Source: Candidatus Nomurabacteria bacterium RIFCSPHIGHO2_02_FULL_35_13
GTDB taxonomy: Bacteria > Patescibacteriota > Minisyncoccia > Phycocordibacterales > UBA9973
Direction: 5' to 3'
Assembly (NCBI GenBank): GCA_001785515.1
Contig: MFTY01000016.1
Location: 1-53,099, forward strand
Length of the DNA stretch: 53,099 nucleotides
Part shown: positions 7,328 through 13,784 of the stretch, piece by piece
Numbering within the stretch: the first letter of the stretch is position 1
Layout of the letters: each line of letters starts with the position of its first letter
Translations under genes and position numbers: made by a program
The notes under the pieces: model-generated
What the model was told of the DNA's origin: nothing
Databases searched by the model: none
The model's input: only the letters and a program-made list of their open reading frames with translations

Positions 7328-7356
7328 TTGACAAATTTATATAAATATGCTACTTT
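7328..7356 (+). promoter_or_regulatory. Promoter of the zinc-ribbon mini-gene
   Basis: TTGACA 7328-7333, 17-bp spacer, TACTTT 7351-7356. Confidence 0.6.
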
Positions 7357-7423
7357 ATAAGAAATAAGGGTTCTTTAATATTTGGTTTTCATAACTTTTC
7401 TAACAAGCAGGAGGAAGGAACAG

Positions 7424-7663
7424 ATGGAAATCAAAAGAACAAGTTGCCTAACTTGTCATCGTATGGTAGAGGTGCAATTGGTACCCTACGAAAATGGACA
7501 TAGGGCAATATGCCCAGAGTGTAAGAAACTGGCATACGAAGAAAAAGAGGTCGTGTGTCTGTCTTGCAAGAAAACTGTGTTAGTTGAACTGTATTCTATG
7601 GGTGGAGGATTTATGGGTCAATGCCCTGACATTATGTGCGGCAAATTGGCTTACGTACAATGA
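7424..7663 (+). CDS. 79-residue tandem zinc-ribbon protein, unknown role
   Basis: I chose ATG 7424 because AGGAGGAAGG lies just upstream; the longer frame from 7382 would put this site inside the gene. Two related halves: C-L-T-C ... C-P-E-C ... KLAY, then C-L-S-C ... C-P-D-I-M-C ... KLAY, giving two four-Cys zinc sites, probably a duplicated ribbon. It has its own promoter and terminator, and GC somewhat above its neighbours (26 of 60 in one row). Nothing in the sequence tells whether it binds nucleic acid or protein. It shares its architecture with the genes at 10481, 11149 and 47232. Confidence 0.75.
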   Translation: MEIKRTSCLTCHRMVEVQLVPYENGHRAICPECKKLAYEEKEVVCLSCKKTVLVELYSMGGGFMGQCPDIMCGKLAYVQ

Positions 7664-7679
7664 AGACCGTACACGAGTA

Positions 7680-7720
7680 GAGCTCCTTGAGACTTTGATG
7701 TTTCTCAAGGGGCTCCTTTT
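7680..7720 (+). terminator. Terminator of the zinc-ribbon mini-gene
   Basis: GAGCTCCTTGAGA and TCTCAAGGGGCTC arms with a short loop, then CCTTTTC. Confidence 0.75.
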
Positions 7721-7729
7721 CATTTATGT

Positions 7730-7735
7730 TATAAT
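7730..7735 (+). promoter_or_regulatory. Leaderless-type -10 of the phospholipid cluster
   Basis: TATAAT preceded by TGT (extended -10), then 7 bases to ATG 7743; it follows the upstream terminator directly. Confidence 0.6.
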
Positions 7736-7742
7736 TAAAATA

Positions 7743-8357
7743 ATGAAAAAAAAATTAGAAAAATTTGTGCTCTTTTTATATAAAAAGTATGGCATAACAC
7801 CTGATGTTTTAACTTATATAAGAATATTTGCAGCCCCCTGGCTTGCCTTACTTGTTTCTAAAATTCTTTCAGATAAAAGCTTAACACTCACCCTTGTCAC
7901 TCTTGTTCTTTACACCCTAGTAGTCACGACCGATTTTCTTGATGGAATTCTAGCTCGCGCCATATCGAAAACTCCTGCCCGCAATGCTTTCAGCATAGCT
8001 GATGCAGGCGGGGAAAACCATGACCATCCGCAAGGGGGTATGCTTGACCGTTTAAGTGATAAAATATTAATTATTTTTATGCTTATTCCGTTTGGCTTAA
8101 ATCTTTTTACATTTTTAATTATTTCGGCAGAATCAATATTAGCTTTTCAAGCTTTGTACTCCCCTGGTCATAAAAAACAAGCAACCAGCGCCGGAAAAAT
8201 AAAAATGGTTCTGCAAGTATTTTTAATACCGATTTTAATACTCCAAGCAGTAACGAATTTTGTTCCGGAAATGGCTGTTTATATATACATTATTATCACT
8301 ATCATCTTTACTTATGTTTCAGTTTATTCGCACTATTTTTATTTTAAAAATGACTGA
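7743..8357 (+). CDS. CDP-alcohol phosphatidyltransferase (PgsA-like)
   Basis: 204 residues; ATG 7743 is preferred because the terminator and the -10 lie inside any longer frame. Membrane protein with several hydrophobic segments. Catalytic signature: DFLDGILAR near 60-68, then after an unusually long stretch GGMLDRLSDK near 95-104; the family norm is DG-x2-AR-x8-G-x3-D-x3-D, and here AR and the GxxxDxxxD are separated by about 25 residues, including GGENHDHPQ. It would move a phosphatidyl group from CDP-diacylglycerol to an alcohol, probably glycerol-3-phosphate given the PgpA-domain gene that overlaps it by 8 bases. Whether the insertion changes the acceptor is open. Confidence 0.8.
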   Translation: MKKKLEKFVLFLYKKYGITPDVLTYIRIFAAPWLALLVSKILSDKSLTLTLVTLVLYTLVVTTDFLDGILARAISKTPARNAFSIADAGGENHDHPQGGMLDRLSDKILIIFMLIPFGLNLFTFLIISAESILAFQALYSPGHKKQATSAGKIKMVLQVFLIPILILQAVTNFVPEMAVYIYIIITIIFTYVSVYSHYFYFKND

Positions 8358-9327
8358 TTTTATAGCTCTTTATTTATCAAGCATTTTAGGATTGTGTAAA
8401 AAAACCAAATTCCCGGGAACGATAGCCAGTTTTGTAGCTTTATTTTTTTCTTTCTTAACATATTATTTTTTCAGTAAAACAATTTATTTATCTCTCTTTT
8501 TTATTTTTTTAGCCCTTGGATTCTGGGCAATCCGGCAAATTCATAAAAAAAATGGATTCGGAGACTATCAATGGATTGGTATAGATGAATGGATAGGCAT
8601 GTGGCTTGCCAATTTATTTTTGTTTGAATTTAATTTCAATCTCACTCAAGCAATTATTTTTTCCCTGATATCTTTTATAATTTTTCGCATAATTGACATT
8701 ATTAAATTTATTCCACCCCTTCGCGCCATTAATGAAGATAAAAACCAGAATGCTCTAGCGGTAACGCTAGACGATATTGTGGCGGGTATTTACACTTATT
8801 CAATAATGCTGGTTATTTTGGGATTTTATGATTTAAAATTTTTTTATTCTTCCTTTCTGATACTTCTTACGCCAATGATTGCGAATATGACACCGGTTTT
8901 ACTTAAAATAAAATACTGGAACATTCCTATAAATGAAAGAGTTTTTGGAAAAAATAAAACCTGGCGCGGTTTTTTAGGCGCTGTTATTGTTGGAACTTTG
9001 TTTTATTTTATGCTTGTAAAATTTGATATAATGGTTTTTCCAGGTAATTTAAATTCCATCATTTTTGTCGGTTTTTTGTTCAGTTTCGGAGCAATTAGCG
9101 GAGACCTAATCAAATCATTCTTTAAAAGAAAAACAGAAATACCTGCCGGAGAAAGTTGGGCTCCATGGGACCAGATAGACTACATTTTAGGCATGATAGT
9201 TTTAACTTATTTTATTTATCAATATACTTTCAGTCAAATTATTTTATTTCTTGTTCTAGGAGGCACAATAAGCGCTTTAGCTCACAGATTCGGCTATGTA
9301 ATAAAAATGAATAGCGCTAAGCAGTAA
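8350..9327 (+). CDS. PgpA / CDP-archaeol-synthase-like fusion protein
   Basis: 325 residues from ATG 8350; the 30 residues upstream in frame overlap the previous gene and do not fit the family. Residues 1-160 match phosphatidylglycerophosphatase A: ILGLCKKTKFPGTIASF start, IGIDEWIGMW, and a late helix INEDKNQNALAVTLDDIVAGIY. Residues 175-320 match the CarS/CdsA-like CTP-dependent cytidylyltransferase group: PINERVFGKNKTWRG, GAISGDLIKSFFKR, GESWAPWDQIDYILG. One chain would thus carry both a step that makes the CDP-lipid donor and one that dephosphorylates PGP. The two halves have different folds, so this is a fusion, not a duplication. It overlaps the PgsA-like gene and converges on the PLD gene. 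Confidence 0.8.
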   Translation: MTDFIALYLSSILGLCKKTKFPGTIASFVALFFSFLTYYFFSKTIYLSLFFIFLALGFWAIRQIHKKNGFGDYQWIGIDEWIGMWLANLFLFEFNFNLTQAIIFSLISFIIFRIIDIIKFIPPLRAINEDKNQNALAVTLDDIVAGIYTYSIMLVILGFYDLKFFYSSFLILLTPMIANMTPVLLKIKYWNIPINERVFGKNKTWRGFLGAVIVGTLFYFMLVKFDIMVFPGNLNSIIFVGFLFSFGAISGDLIKSFFKRKTEIPAGESWAPWDQIDYILGMIVLTYFIYQYTFSQIILFLVLGGTISALAHRFGYVIKMNSAKQ

Positions 9328-10375
9328 GTTTGTTGAAAAATTTTATAGCGTGTTCAAACACGCCAAAACAAAATTCTAAAAAGTAATCAAATAAATGGGT
9401 GTCTCTCATCTTCGGAGAATAAGGTATGGAATCTTTTTTCCAATTTTCTGCAATCTGATTTAATTCTAAAATTAAATCAGATTCAGTGAAAAAAATACCG
9501 GACTCCATATTGAAATCAAAAGATATAATATCAATATTTTGAGACCCTAATATACCCTCTCGCTCATCAACCAACATCATTTTACTGTGAATCATTTCCT
9601 TTGTTAAAAAAAATCGAATACCGTGCTTGTGAAGCTTGTGCATATAAAAATAATTAGAAAAATTTGCCATCTTTGGATTAGTTGCGATACGCGGCATAAT
9701 TATTTCCACCCTTACTCCCCTTTTTGCCGCCTTTTTTAAAGCTTTAATAAGCCAATGATTGGGCATAAAATAAGGAGTAGAAATCAGTATTTTTTCTTTG
9801 GCTAATTCTATTTTGTCACGATAATATTTATTTAATCGAAAAGAATTTTTGGGAGGGAAATGTTCAAGAAACCAAATTTTTCCTTTTTGAATCGGTAAAA
9901 TTTTATCGTATTTCAAAACAAACTTATCTTTACCGCCACAATTTTTATATATGTGAGCAAATGACCTTATCACGTGTTTCACGATTTTTCCTTCAATTCT
10001 AATCAGAAGGTCATCCCACTTTTTAAATAATTTCTTTATATTGATTCCACCGATAAAAGCTATGTGTTCGTCAACAATAAGTATCTTGCGATGAGTGACG
10101 CGAAAAAGTGTTTTAAAAAAAAGTAATTCAACTCCCGCATCTTTTAATTTTTTTATAGAATTATCCGAAACCTCAGAACCAAACGAATCGAAAATTACCT
10201 TAACTTTTACGCCTGACAAGGCTTTTTGCCTGAGAATTTCAATAAAATCATGGCTATCGGATGTATCGTCCGCAAAAATATACATTTCAAATAAAATTGA
10301 ATCTTTGGCATGACTAATGGCATAAAGCATTGCGTCCCAAGCTTTTTCAGTCTTTATATATATTTTATAACGCAT
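9317..10375 (-). CDS. Cardiolipin synthase-like phospholipase D family protein
   Basis: 352 residues with two HKD motifs: HRKILIVDEHIAFIGGINI near 95 and IHSKMMLVDEREGILGSQNID near 265, the paired catalytic halves of PLD enzymes, with the GGxN and GSxN residues that follow in cardiolipin synthases. The N-terminal membrane helices of typical ClsA are missing. It could condense two phosphatidylglycerols, which fits the two lipid genes next to it; its last 11 bases overlap the fusion gene tail to tail. A nuclease role cannot be excluded for this superfamily but is less likely here. A TATAAT with TGC upstream lies 10 bases before the ATG. Confidence 0.8.
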   Translation of the reverse strand: MRYKIYIKTEKAWDAMLYAISHAKDSILFEMYIFADDTSDSHDFIEILRQKALSGVKVKVIFDSFGSEVSDNSIKKLKDAGVELLFFKTLFRVTHRKILIVDEHIAFIGGINIKKLFKKWDDLLIRIEGKIVKHVIRSFAHIYKNCGGKDKFVLKYDKILPIQKGKIWFLEHFPPKNSFRLNKYYRDKIELAKEKILISTPYFMPNHWLIKALKKAAKRGVRVEIIMPRIATNPKMANFSNYFYMHKLHKHGIRFFLTKEMIHSKMMLVDEREGILGSQNIDIISFDFNMESGIFFTESDLILELNQIAENWKKDSIPYSPKMRDTHLFDYFLEFCFGVFEHAIKFFNKLTA

Positions 10376-10385
10376 ACGGATATGT

Positions 10386-10391
10386 ATTATA
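10386..10391 (-). promoter_or_regulatory. Extended -10 of the PLD gene
   Basis: TATAAT on the minus strand with TGC before it, 10 bases from the ATG at 10375, so the leader would be 3-4 nt. Confidence 0.5.
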
Positions 10392-10419
10392 GCATGTTAA
10401 TTTAACTCGGAAAGTAAAC

Positions 10420-10453
10420 AAAAAACCGTCTGATACATCACTGCATCAGACGG
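10420..10453 (-). terminator. Terminator of the 78-residue orphan gene
   Basis: On the minus strand CCGTCTGATGCA, loop GTGA, TGTATCAGACGG, then TTTTTTG; a 12-bp stem with one G-T or mismatch position. Confidence 0.85.
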
Positions 10454-10480
10454 GGTGAAAACGGAGCGATCGAATGTTAC

Positions 10481-10717
10481 TCAGGGCGTCGGTGGCATCG
10501 GATGGACCTGGGTCAAGTACTTCTCGACCTCAATCGGACCGGTGCCAGTCACAACGGTGACCAGGCACTTATTGCCAGCCACTGCCGAGATGAAACCCTG
10601 AACGTCCTTGCCTTCATGCCGAAGACCAACATGATGGTTCTCCCCAATTTTAGGGAGAACTTCAGGAAGAACTCCGGTTGGTGGTACGACAGGCGGACCT
10701 TCGATGATGCTCATCAT
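10481..10717 (-). CDS. 78-residue orphan protein, high GC
   Basis: Begins with two Met (10717 or 10714); AGGGAGG is 5 or 8 bases away, so the second is slightly better. A Pro-rich N-terminus (GPPVVPPTGVLPEVLP), then a short beta-type region (VGLRHEGKDVQGFISAVAGNKCLVTVVTG) and a Pro-rich end (HPMPPTP). Looks like a small beta-barrel of the SH3 or KOW size, but I cannot name it. Two full rows of it count 34 of 60 GC against about 23 of 60 in an rpoC row, so base use is clearly different from the rest of the window. It has a perfect consensus promoter and a strong terminator, suggesting high expression. Confidence 0.7.
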   Translation of the reverse strand: MMSIIEGPPVVPPTGVLPEVLPKIGENHHVGLRHEGKDVQGFISAVAGNKCLVTVVTGTGPIEVEKYLTQVHPMPPTP

Positions 10718-10794
10718 ATAAACCTCCCTGTAAAGAACGGTTGGAGTGAGTGGAGCGGAATTGGATAAAGCGGTGTGTAGGTATTCCGTTCTGT

Positions 10795-10823
10795 ATTATA
10801 ATGGGTTAGAGAGTGTTTGTCAA
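10795..10823 (-). promoter_or_regulatory. Perfect consensus sigma70 promoter
   Basis: TTGACA (10818-10823), 17-bp spacer, TATAAT (10795-10800) on the minus strand, driving the 78-residue orphan gene with a leader of about 70 nt ending in AGGGAGG. Confidence 0.85.
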
Positions 10824-10849
10824 TTTTTAAAAGCTTTTCTCGTCTTGAC

Positions 10850-10871
10850 GCGAGCAAAGCAGTTTGCTCGC
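10850..10871. repeat. Perfect 9-bp hairpin
   Basis: GCGAGCAAA, loop GCAG, TTTGCTCGC. Lies between the orphan-gene promoter and the tRNA-Ala terminator; no T-run, so likely a palindromic repeat. Confidence 0.5.
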
Positions 10872-10888
10872 TTAGGGTTTACGCAAGA

Positions 10889-10916
10889 AAAACCCCCGAT
10901 TTAAGTCGGGGATTTT
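10889..10916 (-). terminator. Terminator after tRNA-Ala
   Basis: On the minus strand TCCCCGA, TTTAAG-type loop, TCGGGGG, then TTTTTCTT, placed 8 bases after the tRNA. Confidence 0.75.
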
Positions 10917-10923
10917 CTACGCG

Positions 10924-10997
10924 TGGACCCTACAGGACTCGAACCTGCCACCTCCTCATTGCAAATGAGGCGCTCTAGCCAGATGAGCTAAGGGCCC
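10924..10997 (-). tRNA. tRNA-Ala(TGC)
   Basis: 74 nt: acceptor GGGCCCT/AGGGTCC (one G-T pair), D-arm GCTC...GAGC, anticodon stem CCTCA/TGAGG with loop TTTGCAA (anticodon TGC), T-arm GCAGG-TTCGAGT-CCTGT, discriminator A. CCA is not encoded (CGC follows), unlike tRNA-Asn in this window. Confidence 0.95.
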
Positions 10998-11065
10998 ATA
11001 ATAGACATATATTAACTTATTTTACCGATAATGCAAATCTTTTGTTAAGAAAAACCTTATTAACC

Positions 11066-11094
11066 TTGACTTTTATGTATATATATGATATCCT
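11066..11094 (+). promoter_or_regulatory. Promoter of the 145-residue orphan gene
   Basis: TTGACT 11066-11071, 17-bp spacer, TATCCT 11089-11094. Confidence 0.6.
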
Positions 11095-11148
11095 TTAACT
11101 GAATTTATCCACGTTCATTTCATCAATCATATAAGGGAGGTACGCTCA

Positions 11149-11586
11149 ATGTTAAAACTCATCTCTCCATTGGCCGACTCTTCGGTGATTAACGAAGGTC
11201 TCCATGTTTTCAGTCTCGCCAAAGAAAAATTATCTTCAATGGCGGAAACCATCTTGTATGGGAACTGGATACAGTTCAACGTTTTACTTCACGAGGTCAA
11301 GGAGCTCAAGCTGTCTCAAAAGTGTCTGGATAAGTTCGGCCAGGATCAGGTAATGAAAATCGCTATCGCTCGGGACTTCACGTTTCCTGAACTGGACGCA
11401 TTACGAGAGAAGTTGATTCTTGCTGGAGTGAGTGAGGAAGCAGCGAGTGAGGTATACCAAGGTCTTTCAAAAATTGAAAGACCAGGGAGTGCAACAAAGA
11501 ATACTGCTGTGCCAGCCTTGCGAAGGATGTTGATTTCTGGCTCCTACAAGAAGAGAAGTGGCGAACCAATGCCAAAGTTAGTATAG
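11149..11586 (+). CDS. 145-residue orphan protein, helical
   Basis: ATG preceded by AAGGGAGG at good spacing. Mostly helical by composition: LADSSVINEGLHVFSLAKEKLSSMAETILYG, then a helical middle (LLHEVKELKLSQKCLDKFG) and a conserved-looking end (SGSYKKRSGEPMPKLV). No signal peptide, membrane segment or motif that I recognise. GC is above its surroundings (28-30 of 60 in two rows). It has its own promoter, strong ribosome-binding site and terminator, as do the other three orphan genes. Function unknown. Confidence 0.7.
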   Translation: MLKLISPLADSSVINEGLHVFSLAKEKLSSMAETILYGNWIQFNVLLHEVKELKLSQKCLDKFGQDQVMKIAIARDFTFPELDALREKLILAGVSEEAASEVYQGLSKIERPGSATKNTAVPALRRMLISGSYKKRSGEPMPKLV

Positions 11587-11587
11587 A

Positions 11588-11634
11588 CCCCCAACGAACA
11601 GGAAATCTCTGTTCGTTGGGGGTTTTCTGTTTTT
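11588..11634 (+). terminator. Terminator of the 145-residue orphan gene
   Basis: CCCCCAACGAACAG, loop, CTGTTCGTTGGGGG (14-bp perfect stem), then TTTTCTGTTTTT. It may also work for glnA arriving from the other strand. Confidence 0.9.
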
Positions 11635-11645
11635 ATAAAAAAATA

Positions 11646-13085
11646 TTAGAATTTGTGCCAAAGAACTTGGTTGGTTACTTCATGATGATAAATAATTTCA
11701 GAAGGTTTGATGAGAGTGCCAAGAGATTTTGGACTTCTATCGGCTACCATTTGTTTATATTCCACGTATTTTTCCTGATTAACTTTATCAATGATTGTTC
11801 CAACAAATTCGCTTCCTCTGAAAAGTTTAATAGCATCATTTATATTGTCCGGCAACATGCGGAGCCTGTCTCTTTTATCTTTATCTTTCACAAGAGGTTT
11901 ACCTTCAAGTCCTGTTTTTAAAATTGTGTAAAGCATCAAATAGGGATTGGAATCCGGAGCCACAGAACGTATTTCTATGCGAGTGGAACGTTCGTTGCCG
12001 ACGGGAATGCGTATCATAGAACCGCGGTCAATCGGAGAAACTTTTATTTGATTCGGCGCTTCAAAATGCGGGTCCAGTCTTCTGTAAGCATTCACGCTGG
12101 AATTCAAAACAAGACATATCTCAGAAGCATGGTTTAAAATTTTCCAAACGAAATCCCAAGCTGTATCGGATAAACCATCTTTACCATGAGTATTATAAAA
12201 AAGATTCTTACCATTTTTTGCAAGTGAAATATTAGTATGCATTCCGGAACCGTTCACGCCTATAAATGGTTTTGGTAAAAAAGTAGCTGTCATCCCTAGA
12301 TTGTTGGCTACCTGACGACATACAAGTTTATAAAGCTGAATGTTGTCTGCGGCTCGCAATATATCAGTATAGGAAAAATTCATCTCAAACTGCGAAGGCG
12401 CTACTTCCGGATGGTCTTTCTCGTTCTTGAAACCCATTGCTCGCTGCGCTTCTGCCGCGCGGTCTATAAACTGACGCAATCTGTCTAAAGGCAAAGAATG
12501 ATAATATCCGCCAGTTGAAATAAACTGAAAAGACCCTGTCTCCCCGTATTTCTGCTCGGCATTTATTCCATCAACCAAAAAACCTTCAACTTCCGCCGAT
12601 ACATAAGCTGTTATTTCTTTTTTCTTTTTTAAATTCTCGGTATAAAGTTTAAGTTGGCTTCGAAAATCTGAAACATAAGGTTTTCTGTCTCTATCCAACA
12701 CATCTACAAACATAATGACTTTACCGGGGTCAAATACATCTGCCGGCAAAAAACGTATACTGCTCCAATCTATGGCAAGACGCAAGTCTGATTCATGTTG
12801 TTGGCTAAAACCGTGAATAGAGGAACCGTCAAAAGTCAGATTATTAGTGGAATCAAGTAGAAATTTTTTGTCGTAATCCAACATATGAAATCTACCTTCT
12901 AAGTCTGTAAAACAAAGCGTAACTGCTTTGATTCTTTTTTCTTTTTGCAAATATGCGCTATATTCTTTCTCTAGTATTGCAGAACCAACCTTCTCTGCTT
13001 TATCTTTGGCTTTCAAATTCATAACCTCAAGGTCGTCATACGGGATTTCTAAAAAATTCTTTAACGCTTTATTCTCTTTTTCCAT
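11646..13085 (-). CDS. glnA: Glutamine synthetase, type I
   Basis: 479 residues. Family motifs in order: beta-grasp region with DGSSIHGF near 90, SAEVEGFLVDG near 166 (metal-binding Glu), HPEVAPSQFEMNFS near 228, NGSGMHTNISL near 280 (metal His), then NSSVNAYRRLDPHFEAPN and RIPVGNERSTRIEIRSVAPDSNPYL (nucleotide and glutamate binding Arg). It makes glutamine from glutamate, ammonia and ATP. I see no Tyr-containing adenylylation loop near the C-terminus, so GlnE-type control is unlikely. Monocistronic; a terminator and promoter lie 115-200 bases upstream (see the candidate leader RNA), hinting at attenuation. Confidence 0.93.
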   Translation of the reverse strand: MEKENKALKNFLEIPYDDLEVMNLKAKDKAEKVGSAILEKEYSAYLQKEKRIKAVTLCFTDLEGRFHMLDYDKKFLLDSTNNLTFDGSSIHGFSQQHESDLRLAIDWSSIRFLPADVFDPGKVIMFVDVLDRDRKPYVSDFRSQLKLYTENLKKKKEITAYVSAEVEGFLVDGINAEQKYGETGSFQFISTGGYYHSLPLDRLRQFIDRAAEAQRAMGFKNEKDHPEVAPSQFEMNFSYTDILRAADNIQLYKLVCRQVANNLGMTATFLPKPFIGVNGSGMHTNISLAKNGKNLFYNTHGKDGLSDTAWDFVWKILNHASEICLVLNSSVNAYRRLDPHFEAPNQIKVSPIDRGSMIRIPVGNERSTRIEIRSVAPDSNPYLMLYTILKTGLEGKPLVKDKDKRDRLRMLPDNINDAIKLFRGSEFVGTIIDKVNQEKYVEYKQMVADRSPKSLGTLIKPSEIIYHHEVTNQVLWHKF

Positions 13086-13198
13086 ATATAATTAAGTTAA
13101 ATTAATAAATATTTAATATAAAAATATACTAAATTAAGTTAATTATACAATATATTAATATAAATTAATTGTGGATAAACCCTGCTTTCTTAAAAAAA

Positions 13199-13275
13199 CA
13201 AAAACCCACCTTACGGCGGGTTTTTGCGGCACTTATGTTGTTTACGATAAATGTGAATCTTACTTCACACTCACA
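13199..13275 (-). ncRNA. Candidate small RNA or attenuated glnA leader
   Basis: Minus strand: promoter at 13281-13309, then about 50 nt with a GTGAGTGTGAA / TTCACAT hairpin, then a strong terminator (13199-13226: AACCCGCC-GTAA-GGTGGGTT, TTTTTG). No ORF. glnA begins 115 nt after the terminator on the same strand, so this is either a free small RNA of about 75 nt or a leader whose terminator gates glnA. No known glutamine-riboswitch consensus is obvious to me. Confidence 0.5.
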
Positions 13276-13280
13276 GGGAG

Positions 13281-13309
13281 AGTATAGCACACCAGAAATA
13301 AAAAAGCAA
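13281..13309 (-). promoter_or_regulatory. Promoter of candidate glnA leader/small RNA
   Basis: TTGCTT (13304-13309), 17-bp spacer with TG before the -10 region, TATACT (13281-13286), minus strand. Confidence 0.6.
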
Positions 13310-13318
13310 GTCTAAGCA

Positions 13319-13349
13319 GAAAAATCCTCTCTTGTGAGAGGATTTTTCA
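13319..13349 (-). terminator. Terminator of rnpB
   Basis: On the minus strand AAAATCCTCTC, ACAA loop, GAGAGGATTTTT. Confidence 0.85.
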
Positions 13350-13356
13350 TGTTTTT

Positions 13357-13749
13357 GGTCTTGTATCTATAAGCCGAATTCTGTGCCAACTGGCGATAGT
13401 TATTTATCTAGGCCCTCGCTTACGCTCGGGCTCAAGCGATTCTCTACCAATTTTGCCCACCATAAGTGGTGCAAAATTGAGTACCCTGAGCTTGTCGAAG
13501 GGCTCTTCGATTACACTCAGAGCTCTCAATTTTGTAATCGCTTATGGCGAACAAAATTGGAGCACGATCTTGCACATGCGTAGGTATTTTGCCGTTTCAC
13601 CCGAACTTAATCGGTTCGTCACTGTTCTCAACCCTAGGATTACTCCCGACGGGCATTACCCGCTACGTTTGTCCCGACAAGTCGGAACTATGTGTTCGGA
13701 CTTTCCTAACTCCGACCAAAGCCGAAGCTCAACTATCCGATACAGGACC
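13357..13749 (-). ncRNA. rnpB: RNase P RNA with enlarged arm
   Basis: 393 nt. P1 closes GGTC.TGTATC with GATACA.GACC. P4 5' side is AGGAAAGTCCGAAC; the 3' core is GCCTAGATAAATAACTATCGCC and ACAGAATTCGGCTTAT, matching the universal RNase P 3' end. GGGTGAAACGG, TGCAAGATCGTGC and GGTAGAG (the GGU that binds tRNA CCA in L15) are in place. Between the last two there are extra hairpins: two share the outer stem CAATTTTG/CAAAATTG, and between them lies CCCTGAGCTTGTCGAAGGG (13484-13502), a dispersed-type palindrome. RNase P trims the 5' ends of pre-tRNAs. Confidence 0.92.
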
Positions 13750-13784
13750 GAATTGAGTATAAAATAAAAAAATAAAAAAGTAAA

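Noticed and set aside
7382-7423. Earlier start for the zinc-ribbon gene
   Set aside because: It would put the strong AGGAGGAAGG site inside the coding region.
8260-8349. Upstream start adding 30 residues to the PgpA fusion
   Set aside because: It lies wholly inside the PgsA-like gene and the PgpA family begins at the later Met.
10502-10768. 88-residue plus-strand frame
   Set aside because: It is antisense to the orphan gene that has a perfect promoter, ribosome-binding site and terminator on the minus strand.
13484-13502. CRISPR or mobile element in the rnpB repeats
   Set aside because: Only two unlike hairpins and one palindrome, no regular spacers, all inside the RNase P fold.
13383-13767. 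Plus-strand frames of 66-104 residues
   Set aside because: They are antisense to RNase P RNA, whose conserved core covers the whole stretch.
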